The translations under genes and the position numbers were made by a program. This document shows, one piece after another, positions 57,760 through 64,000 of a DNA stretch of 64,000 nucleotides. Source of the stretch: NIOZ-UU13 sp035528395 (GTDB lineage: Bacteria > Planctomycetota > Phycisphaerae > Sedimentisphaerales > Anaerobacaceae); assembly GCA_035528395.1 (NCBI GenBank), contig DATKYR010000192.1:9522-73521 (forward strand). Direction: 5' to 3'. The notes under the pieces were generated by a model. It was not told where the DNA came from, made no database searches, and saw only the letters and a list, made by a program, of their open reading frames with translations. Numbering within the stretch: the first letter of the stretch is position 1; every line of letters begins with the position of its first letter.

Positions 57760-59628
57760 TTATACCTTTAACACTGCGGTGAAGGGACATTTTTCCCAGC
57801 ACGTTCCGCAGAGCGTACACTTTTCCTGGTTAATCACGTGTGGAACCTTCTTTTCGCCGGTGATAGCATCTGCCGGGCAGTTCTTCAGACAGATGCCGCA
57901 AGCTTTGCAGGCCTCGGCATCGATCTCATACAGGAACAGGCCGCGACACTCTTTTGCCGGGCAGCGGCGGTCTAAAATGTGTGCGTCGTATTCGTCACGG
58001 AAATAGCGTATAGTGGAGATAATGGGGTTTGCAGCAGTTTTCCCAAGGGCGCACAGGGCCGTTCCCGCCAGGAGGTCAGCCAACTGCTTGAGCTTCTCCA
58101 ATTCATCGACCTCTCCCTCTCCCTTGGTTATGCGTTCGAGAATGTGCAGCATCTGAGCCAGGCCCTCGCGGCAAGGGGTGCATTTGCCGCAGGATTCCTT
58201 CTGGAGAAAGTCGGTGAAATACTTCGCGACCTTCACCATACAGGTGTCCTCGTCCATGACAATCATGCCGCCGGAGCCCATCATGGAACCAAGCTTGGTG
58301 AGTTCATCGAAGTCCACACGGGCATCGAGGTGTTCGGCGGGTATGCACCCGCCGGAGGGCCCCCCGGTCTGAACTGCCTTGAAACGCTTGCCGTCGCGTA
58401 TCCCTCCACCAATTTCGTCGATCATCCGTCGCAGTGTGATGCCCATGGGGACCTCGACCAGTCCGGTATTTACAACCGTTCCAACCAGGCTGAATACCTT
58501 GGTGCCTTTGGACTTTTCCGTTCCGATGCCGGCGAACCATTCCCAACCCCTATTGATAATGGCGGGAATGTTAGCCCATGTCTCTACATTGTTGAGATTC
58601 GTGGGTTTTTCCCGAAGTCCACTTTCCACCGTATGGATATATTTTGCCCTGGGTTCGCCAGGGCGACCTTCCAGCGAGGCCATCAGTGCGGTGGATTCAC
58701 CACAGACAAATGCACCGCCACCACGGTTAATCTTGATGTCAAAGGAAAAGGAATGGCCAAGGATTCTTTCACCAAGAAGCCCCCATTCCCTCGCCTCTTC
58801 GATCGACCCTCTCAGGCGTTCCACCGAAAGGGGATATTCGTTTCGCACGTAGATATATCCCTGCGAGGAACCAATAGCATATGCGCCGATGGTCATACCC
58901 TCCAGAACAGCATGTGGATTTCCCTCCATGATCGCACGGTCCATGAAAGCTCCGGGGTCGCCCTCATCGCCGTTGCAGATTACATATTTGGGCAAGCCTT
59001 TGGCCTCGCGGCAGGAGCGCCATTTTCGTGCAGTCGGGAACCCCCCGCCTCCGCGGCCACGCAGTCCTGCACGTTCAACTTCCGCGATGATGTCTTCGGG
59101 AGCCATCATGGTTAGGGCTTTGGGTAGAGCCTTGTAGCCTCCAGCCGCGATGTAATCCTCGATCCTCGTTGGGTCAATCAGTCCGTTATAGGCCAGCGCA
59201 ATGCGCTCTTGAGCATTGTAGAAAGGTATTTCGTTTGCCTGTTTAGCCTTCTTTCCAGTACTGGGAACCTCATATAGTAACCTCTGGACCACCCTTCCTC
59301 CGAGCACGGTTTCTCGAAAGATTTCGGGGACGTCAGGTTCCTCAACTCGCTGGTAGAATATCTCGCCCGGCTGGACGATGACAATAGGTCCGCATTCACA
59401 CAATCCATGGCAGCCGACACCCTTGGTTGTGACTTCCACTTCAATGCTATGTTGACTGACAGCTTCACAGAAAAGCTCGTATATTCTGCTCGCCCCTTTG
59501 GCTGCACAGCCTGGACCGGTGCAAACGCGCACGACTTTGGACGAGGACTTGAACTGCCTTTGCAATTCATCCCGAACTCGTTCAAGCAACTCAGGGTTAT
59601 TAAGCCGCCTTTTGCCGAACTCTATCAC
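57760..59628 (-). CDS. NuoF/HndC-like NAD(P)H-binding flavoprotein subunit
   Basis: 622 residues, starting with GTG that overlaps the NuoE stop (GTGA). Order: thioredoxin-like [2Fe-2S] domain (about 35-120, CTGPGCAAKG and CHGLCECGP), NuoF core with the FMN/NAD(P)H loops LRGRGGGGFPTARKW and CNGDEGDPGAFMDR, SLBB domain, cluster ESCGKCTPCREG, and two C-terminal 4Fe-4S motifs (CKACGICLKNC, CTLCGTCWEKC). This is the arrangement of HydB/HndC in bifurcating hydrogenases and formate dehydrogenases. It accepts or donates electrons of NAD(P)H. Confidence 0.92.
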   Translation of the reverse strand: MIEFGKRRLNNPELLERVRDELQRQFKSSSKVVRVCTGPGCAAKGASRIYELFCEAVSQHSIEVEVTTKGVGCHGLCECGPIVIVQPGEIFYQRVEEPDVPEIFRETVLGGRVVQRLLYEVPSTGKKAKQANEIPFYNAQERIALAYNGLIDPTRIEDYIAAGGYKALPKALTMMAPEDIIAEVERAGLRGRGGGGFPTARKWRSCREAKGLPKYVICNGDEGDPGAFMDRAIMEGNPHAVLEGMTIGAYAIGSSQGYIYVRNEYPLSVERLRGSIEEAREWGLLGERILGHSFSFDIKINRGGGAFVCGESTALMASLEGRPGEPRAKYIHTVESGLREKPTNLNNVETWANIPAIINRGWEWFAGIGTEKSKGTKVFSLVGTVVNTGLVEVPMGITLRRMIDEIGGGIRDGKRFKAVQTGGPSGGCIPAEHLDARVDFDELTKLGSMMGSGGMIVMDEDTCMVKVAKYFTDFLQKESCGKCTPCREGLAQMLHILERITKGEGEVDELEKLKQLADLLAGTALCALGKTAANPIISTIRYFRDEYDAHILDRRCPAKECRGLFLYEIDAEACKACGICLKNCPADAITGEKKVPHVINQEKCTLCGTCWEKCPFTAVLKV

Positions 59629-60122
59629 GCTTCGGTCTCCTTTTCGACAGTGTCTTCGTCAGGATAAAGCTCTTGAAGTATCTCCAGTGCTGATGCTGGT
59701 GTAACACTTTCATAATACTTGCCGTCTACCAACATCACAGGTGCCACGGCGCAGGCTCCCATGCAATTTACTGCCTGTAAGGTGAAAATACGGTCGGGGG
59801 TGGTAAAGCCGGGCTCAACCTGGAATTCCCGGCTGATAGCTTCACAAATCTTCGGGGCGCCCTTGAGATAGCAGACCGTGCCCATACATAGCGTTACCTC
59901 GTGCGCCCCCTTCGGCGCAAGGCGGAACGATGAATAGAATGTCGCCACAGCATAAAGGCGGCTCATCGGCACTTTAAGCCGCCCTCCCAAGTATCTTAGG
60001 TGCTCTACCGGCAGGTAGCCGCATTCGGACTGCAAGTCCTGCATCATGGGTATGAGCATCCCGGTGTCTTCGTCATAACGTTTAACTATCTGTTCTACTA
60101 TAAGCTCCATGTCTTGGGGCAT
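59625..60122 (-). CDS. NuoE-like [2Fe-2S] subunit
   Basis: 165 residues with the NuoE helical N-terminus (SECGYLPVEHLRYLG) and the [2Fe-2S] ligands in CMGTVCYLKGAP and NCMGACAVAPVMLVD. It forms the diaphorase core with the NuoF-like protein whose gene it overlaps by 4 bases. Confidence 0.93.
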   Translation of the reverse strand: MPQDMELIVEQIVKRYDEDTGMLIPMMQDLQSECGYLPVEHLRYLGGRLKVPMSRLYAVATFYSSFRLAPKGAHEVTLCMGTVCYLKGAPKICEAISREFQVEPGFTTPDRIFTLQAVNCMGACAVAPVMLVDGKYYESVTPASALEILQELYPDEDTVEKETEA

Positions 60123-60248
60123 GTTTACTGTTTCCTACAGTTGTTGGTTATCGATATAAATATACAGTCTCTTCCAAACTCCGTTTCCTGTCAATATACG
60201 CTTTGCTGGTTTAGGGCCTTAAGTTCTCTCGGCTTGCCCAGACAGTGG

Positions 60249-61403
60249 CTAAATAGTCTCGATAGTTACTTCCTTGCCTCTTTTCCGGAGTTCCTCGGCA
60301 ATCTCCCGCACTACAGCCAACTTCATGCCCAGTTGTCGGGGCAGGCCCGGATTTTGATGAGCCGGGTTCACGCTCAGGCCCACCATGAAGTGGATATGGT
60401 CGACATCCAGGCACAAACGGACTAATGCCGAGGACCCGTCCGTATCAAATTTTACCGTCTCTTTATTTGCACCCGAATGCAGAAGGTCATTAGTCTTGGT
60501 AAGGGTCAAAATCCCCTCAGTTGCCAGATCAACACCTTCCACCCTTGCCAATGGAGGGACGTCGGGCTTTGCCGTAGCCAGATCGACTTCCAATGGCTTA
60601 CCGCCCAGATAACGGGCGACGATTTTCGCCGTGGTTCCCCCACAAACCGCCAGAAATCCGGAACGTTGTCTGAACTTGGTGACGGTTGCTTCGTCGGCGC
60701 TCCCGTTCTCAGGCGGGCCCGTCAACACAGTAGCCACAAGCTTTTGTCGAGCCTTTATAACGGCCACGCTCACATCGTCCCCGGGCTTGCTGCAGTACAG
60801 GTCCCAGACGGCCTGGGCAAGCTTATCGGCGAGATCCTGCGCGGAAAGGTCCGGATGACAGTGTTCCTGTAGGAAGCTCGCGATCTGATCCAAACCCCAT
60901 CCGAGAGGATAGAGTCCTCCTATGCCGGCGTTTACCACACCATCGGAGACAAAGACAATGCAATCTCCTCTTTTTAGTTGTAATTCTGATTCGCGAATAG
61001 TCTTTCTCTCGATTTGGCGTTCCTCGTAGGGAACGGGTACAGATTTTCGCCCTCGCAGGAGAATGAACGGGGGTGTGTCGAACTCCACTACTCGCGCGCG
61101 CCCGTCGCGGAAGAATTGCCCGATGGCAAAGGTGCTGTAAGCGAGCTTTCGGACGTCACATACAGGCAGTGTTTTGCCCAATGTCTCCACCACTTCGCTC
61201 AGGGACAGCTCATTCTCCATCAGATGCATAACAATTCGCGTAGTCAGGATAGACAGAATATTGGCCTTGACCCCGCTTCCGAGACCGTCAGAAAGAGCAA
61301 GCGTGACGTAATCGGAATGACGAGCAACAGCTACATTATCCCCGCAGAGTTCTTCGCCGTATTTTTGAAGCTGTTTTGTGCCCCACTCGTAAAATATTCT
61401 CAT
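60249..61403 (-). CDS. SpoIIE-family serine phosphatase with an unidentified C-terminal domain
   Basis: 384 residues. The N-terminal part (about 1-225) is a PP2C/SpoIIE phosphatase: CGDNVAVAR, ALSDGLGSG, FVSDGVVNAG and PGDDVSVAVIKAR supply the metal Asp residues. The C-terminal 150 residues (LTGPPENGSADEATVTKF onward) include VCGGTTAKIVARYLG and are not recognised. Such phosphatases occur beside PAS proteins in [FeFe]-hydrogenase clusters. The ATG overlaps the PAS gene stop (ATGA), so the two are coupled. Confidence 0.82.
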   Translation of the reverse strand: MRIFYEWGTKQLQKYGEELCGDNVAVARHSDYVTLALSDGLGSGVKANILSILTTRIVMHLMENELSLSEVVETLGKTLPVCDVRKLAYSTFAIGQFFRDGRARVVEFDTPPFILLRGRKSVPVPYEERQIERKTIRESELQLKRGDCIVFVSDGVVNAGIGGLYPLGWGLDQIASFLQEHCHPDLSAQDLADKLAQAVWDLYCSKPGDDVSVAVIKARQKLVATVLTGPPENGSADEATVTKFRQRSGFLAVCGGTTAKIVARYLGGKPLEVDLATAKPDVPPLARVEGVDLATEGILTLTKTNDLLHSGANKETVKFDTDGSSALVRLCLDVDHIHFMVGLSVNPAHQNPGLPRQLGMKLAVVREIAEELRKRGKEVTIETI

Positions 61404-61912
61404 CGCTGACTTTCTTCCTCATATAGGGACATAAGTTTCATTAGAAGCACCTTGGTCTCTGCTGTTGTCTCACCCAGGAGTCTCGCTATTTCCTGTGCTG
61501 TTTGCATTTGCCGCGAGATTACTTCCTGTGCTCGTTTCAGCGTCTGCGCCCTCAAATCAAGAAAGTCCTTTCTGGCTTTTTCCTCCTCCGAGATGTCGAT
61601 GAAGATGCCGCAGTAAAGGTCTTTGCCCTCGATAGGAAAAATGCCCACGCGGTAGCTAACCTCATGCTCAGGAATGCTCTCTTTTACCATGAGTGCTCCG
61701 CCCGCGGCGATGGCACGTTCAAAGCAGTCGGAGTGGACGAATTTCTTGGCCAATTGGTCCAAAAGCTCGTCATCGCCACATCGGAACATTGTTCGAAAGG
61801 CCGGATTTACGAAACGGATGCGTGTCTCTCTGTCCACCAGAAGAACCCCGTTGGGTGTGTGCTGTAATATGGCGCTGGTGTGCGCGACTACTTGGCCTTT
61901 GGGAAGTTCCAC
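61400..61912 (-). CDS. PAS domain protein
   Basis: 170 residues from a GTG at 61912 (GGAGA upstream); the open frame to 62008 overlaps the preceding gene and is rejected. A PAS domain (about 15-110: ILQHTPNGVLLVDRETRIRF onward) is followed by a helical region that could be a signalling coiled coil. Likely senses a small molecule or redox state and acts with the coupled phosphatase. There is no kinase domain. Confidence 0.8.
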   Translation of the reverse strand: MELPKGQVVAHTSAILQHTPNGVLLVDRETRIRFVNPAFRTMFRCGDDELLDQLAKKFVHSDCFERAIAAGGALMVKESIPEHEVSYRVGIFPIEGKDLYCGIFIDISEEEKARKDFLDLRAQTLKRAQEVISRQMQTAQEIARLLGETTAETKVLLMKLMSLYEEESQR

Positions 61913-61925
61913 AGTAAATTCTCCA

Positions 61926-62210
61926 CTAACCGGGCTCTTTCGTAGGCTGCTCAGGTGTCTTTTCCCTGAGAAGCCCCAAAACTTTTTTTTGGAACATTTC
62001 GGACCCATCTTCTACGCTGGAGCTGCTGAAAATCTCATCGTTAATCTGCCAATTAATTCCCTCGCCACAGTGCTCCATGCAGAATGAGCCCTTTAGTTCT
62101 ACCTTGTCCCCAAGGCCCTCTTTGGTCAGAAAATCGTTGAAACGTGCTATCATTTCCCGAGCACCTTTGATGTGACACGAGCTGCCCACACATACGGTTA
62201 CGGTTAACAT
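61926..62210 (-). CDS. Thioredoxin-like [2Fe-2S] ferredoxin
   Basis: 94 residues: TVCVGSSCHIKGAREMIARF at the start and GSFCMEHCGEG, the four Cys ligands of the NuoE C-terminal/thioredoxin-like ferredoxin fold. Its ATG overlaps the ferredoxin stop (TAATG). It is probably an electron carrier or regulatory partner of the diaphorase subunits. Confidence 0.87.
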   Translation of the reverse strand: MLTVTVCVGSSCHIKGAREMIARFNDFLTKEGLGDKVELKGSFCMEHCGEGINWQINDEIFSSSSVEDGSEMFQKKVLGLLREKTPEQPTKEPG

Positions 62211-62755
62211 TAAGTATTCTCGTTTTGCTTTTCTTTGTTTTTATTTTTCTGATTTGATGAGACAAGTTCCCGGGCGGCGAGCCGGCGTTTGTGTGCTGCC
62301 AAATCCTTTTCATTAGCGAGTTTCAATGCTCTTGTGGGACAGGCCTCAACGCAGGCTGGTTCCTGGCCCGCCTTGGTTCGCTCAATGCAAAGGTCGCACT
62401 TGAGCATAACTTTGCCATCGGTCGAGACATCAATAACTCCAAACGGACAAACCATAAGGCAAAACTTGCAGCCGATACACCTGTCTTGTTCTATCAACAC
62501 GGGCCCATCAGCTTCGTGCCGATCTATCGCCGCCGTCGGGCAAACCGAGATACACGGCGCATCCTCACAATGCCTGCACTGCAGTGGCACTGAAAGTTCG
62601 CCTGCCGCCTCTACCGTTACCCTTCTCTGTGGCGTGGGCCGCTCCGCTATCGCTTCTTCAAGAATCCTCGACTTGGAATGAGCCACTGCACATGCTATCT
62701 CGCAACTCTTGCAAGCCAAACATTTTTCGATATTTACCATTATGGCTTTACCCAT
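62210..62755 (-). CDS. Four-cluster ferredoxin (CooF/HycB-like)
   Basis: 181 residues from the ATG at 62755 (GGAG six bases before); a longer frame to 62785 is rejected. Four 4Fe-4S motifs: CLACKSCEIACAVAHSKS, CRHCEDAPCISVCPT, CIGCKFCLMVCPF and CDLCIERTKAGQEPACVEACPT. CooF carries electrons from CO dehydrogenase. It is the first gene of the group that leads to CODH and has a promoter and operator-like repeat in front. Confidence 0.9.
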   Translation of the reverse strand: MGKAIMVNIEKCLACKSCEIACAVAHSKSRILEEAIAERPTPQRRVTVEAAGELSVPLQCRHCEDAPCISVCPTAAIDRHEADGPVLIEQDRCIGCKFCLMVCPFGVIDVSTDGKVMLKCDLCIERTKAGQEPACVEACPTRALKLANEKDLAAHKRRLAARELVSSNQKNKNKEKQNENT

Positions 62756-62918
62756 CTTCGTCTCCAAAACCAATAGGCAGATCACTTACCACGGGCTCCT
62801 TAGCCTACCCGTGGAAAAATTAAATCTTTTAATATGCATCCTTAGCTGCTTGCCGCTTTGTCAGTACTGCGTTCTTTTAGTTCTATAAATGTTCTTCTAT
62901 TTTAAAGTTTAACCGGTA

Positions 62919-62948
62919 TTCCATTTTGTAATACGTCCCAAAATGGAA
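62919..62948. promoter_or_regulatory. Operator-like inverted repeat
   Basis: TTCCATTTTG and CAAAATGGAA form a perfect 10 bp inverted repeat with a 10-base spacer. A further half-site AATGGAAA lies at 62961-62968, 19 bases from the copy in the right arm. No known regulator is recognised from it. Confidence 0.6.
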
Positions 62949-62955
62949 ACTGTTT

Positions 62956-62984
62956 TACATAATGGAAATTCCTTACGTTGTCAA
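62956..62984 (-). promoter_or_regulatory. Candidate promoter of the ferredoxin-CODH genes
   Basis: TTGACA (62984-62979), directly after the stop codon of the CooC gene, and TATGTA (62961-62956) are 17 bases apart. The -10 box is poor. The inverted repeat lies just downstream. Confidence 0.45.
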
Positions 62985-63836
62985 TTATTGTTTTTTGACC
63001 TTTGAAGAAGACCCGGAAATAAGCTCTTCCAATTTGTTCTTTGCCTGTTTGAGATGCTCCGTAATTTCAGTATCGGCTCCAAAGACGGGCGCGCCTCTGA
63101 GGTCCGCTTCCTGGAGAGACCGGCTGTACCGAAGAGTTCCCAGCATCACGGTATCTTTCAATTGCGATTTTATCACCTCTACCTGAGCCGGCTCTGCAAT
63201 CTTGTTAACAATTGTTCCAACACAACCAATGCCTAATTCTTTGGCCATTTTGGTGATATTGTTGGCCGTTTCAATGCTTCTGCCTCCGGGCTCAACAACT
63301 GCTACAAAGGCATCGATACCTTGCACACTTGCTCTGCCCATAAATTCAACGCCGGCAGCCAAATCAACCAGGACCAGCTCCTGACGTTGTAATATGGTGT
63401 GCGTGAGCAGTGCCTTTAAGAACGCCCCTTCCGGGCAGGCACAGCCGGCGCCGGCCTGGGTAATTGCTCCTAAGGTCAGCAATTTCAAGCCGTTGGTTTC
63501 AAGCCAGTATTTTTCCGGCAGGTCGCTGACTTTGGGATTCAGCCGAAAGTATGCGCCAACCGCGTCTTTGCCGGTCCCTGTACGCTCGGCGATTAGCTGT
63601 TTCATACTGATAAGTGGCTCCGGACATTGCTGTGAAATTAGGCCAAAGGCTGAAGCAAGAGTTGTATTGGGGTCGGCATCGATTGCGAGAACGTCTAAGC
63701 CGCTTTCGGCAAATAGCTGCGCCCAGATTGCACAAACTGTGGTCTTTCCTACGCCCCCTTTGCCGCCAATTGCTATTTTTACACCCTGCATTACAGATAT
63801 ATTAACGGTCTTTTTATCGGCCGTATGAGCCCCCAT
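62985..63836 (-). CDS. cooC: CooC-type nickel-insertion ATPase, copy 1
   Basis: 283 residues from ATG at 63836; an ATG at 63791 (QGVKIAIGGKGG) is an alternative and no clear ribosome site decides it. The deviant Walker A is GGKGGVGKTT, followed by AIDADPNTTLAS. The Ni-binding CxC motif is CAC in AGCACPEG. The enzyme matures CO dehydrogenase. Only about 30% of positions match the second CooC by eye, so the two may serve different targets (CODH and ACS). Confidence 0.88.
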   Translation of the reverse strand: MGAHTADKKTVNISVMQGVKIAIGGKGGVGKTTVCAIWAQLFAESGLDVLAIDADPNTTLASAFGLISQQCPEPLISMKQLIAERTGTGKDAVGAYFRLNPKVSDLPEKYWLETNGLKLLTLGAITQAGAGCACPEGAFLKALLTHTILQRQELVLVDLAAGVEFMGRASVQGIDAFVAVVEPGGRSIETANNITKMAKELGIGCVGTIVNKIAEPAQVEVIKSQLKDTVMLGTLRYSRSLQEADLRGAPVFGADTEITEHLKQAKNKLEELISGSSSKVKKQ

Positions 63837-63914
63837 ATCTGAGAAAATAGATTCAATATAGACGTTGTCCCTGTCGTAGTTGGAGGTTTATTGGCTACTC
63901 CCTTGGTTCATAGT

Positions 63915-64000
63915 TTATGCTACCTGTGATTTTACGTCAACCATTTCATCTTCGGCCATGTCTTTCAGCTTTGCCTCCAGTATCCACAGTTGCTGATAGC
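63915..64000 (-). CDS. Unidentified gene, C-terminal end only
   Basis: The minus-strand frame entering from the right edge ends at 63915 and reads QQLWILEAKLKDMAEDEMVD and VKSQVA-stop. Only 27 residues are visible, too few to identify. It is on the same strand as the CooC gene, about 80 bases upstream. Confidence 0.45.
   Translation of the reverse strand, partial: YQQLWILEAKLKDMAEDEMVDVKSQVA

Noticed and set aside
57979..59115. Plus-strand frame of 378 codons over the NuoF-like gene
   Set aside because: Antisense shadow of a gene with full motifs; begins inside repeat-free coding sequence without a ribosome site.
54902..62785. [FeFe] hydrogenase (HydA) expected with the NuoEFG-like subunits
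   Set aside because: I looked for H-cluster motifs of the TSCCP type in all genes of this stretch and found none.
28630..64000. HdrB and formate dehydrogenase genes
   Set aside because: No CCG-domain protein and no molybdopterin or selenocysteine enzyme is encoded in any frame of this part.

Overview
The window is bacterial DNA of middling GC content with short gaps and long single-strand gene runs. A large, mostly minus-strand gene cluster for the Wood-Ljungdahl (reductive acetyl-CoA) pathway fills the right half. The left end is a minus-strand operon for a type II secretion / type IV pilus-like apparatus with many divergent pseudopilins. A Gcw_chp-like outer-membrane remnant, REP-like elements that run into coding sequence, and four-helix-bundle genes scattered in the operon fit an uncultured member of the Planctomycetota (Phycisphaerae-like). 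That assignment is inference: no rRNA or marker gene lies in the window.

Layout. (1) 1-8.75 kb, minus: an ATPase (GspE/PilB), a membrane platform protein (GspF) and seven prepilin-like proteins, the last cut by the window edge, read from a good promoter at 8790-8818. (2) 8.75-9.69 kb: non-coding, with hairpins and a direct repeat. (3) 9.69-13.8 kb, plus: serA, a phosphoglucosamine-mutase-family enzyme and a cation diffusion facilitator. (4) 14-16.3 kb: a sensor kinase and a receiver-only response regulator; then a small helix-hairpin-helix gene on the minus strand. (5) 17.2-19.5 kb: an Rrf2 repressor with a textbook promoter and operator, a TauE/SafE exporter and three tandem copies of an unrecognised protein of about 90 residues. 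(6) 19.7-28.4 kb: acetate/acyl-CoA metabolism: an ADP-forming acyl-CoA synthetase, a CoA-transferase fused to a GNAT acetyltransferase, and an AcuC-like deacetylase on the plus strand; an OFA-family transporter and AMP-forming acetyl-CoA synthetase on the minus strand.

(7) 28.6-64 kb, minus strand throughout. In transcription order: CooC; a four-cluster ferredoxin; a thioredoxin-like [2Fe-2S] protein; a PAS protein; a SpoIIE-type phosphatase; NuoE/F/G-like diaphorase subunits; CO dehydrogenase (acsA/cooS); acetyl-CoA synthase (acsB); corrinoid protein large subunit (acsC); its ATP-dependent reductive activator; a four-helix-bundle gene; a second CooC; corrinoid protein small subunit (acsD); methyltransferase (acsE); formyl-THF ligase (fhs); a QmoA/QmoB-like flavoprotein pair; folD; metV; metF; hdrC; a 1507-residue HdrA-GltD-HdrA fusion; the [NiFe] hydrogenase mvhD-mvhG-mvhA; and a hydrogenase maturation protease. 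Together these cover every step from formate plus CO2 to acetyl-CoA. No formate dehydrogenase, HdrB, Rnf or ATP synthase was seen.

The most unusual points are the giant HdrA fusion joined to a hydrogenase and MetFV without HdrB; the diaphorase without a hydrogenase catalytic subunit beside CODH; the three small paralogues behind the Rrf2 regulator; the split acetylation/deacetylation module; and identical inverted repeats that bracket both a four-helix-bundle gene and a REP-like element inside the acs operon.
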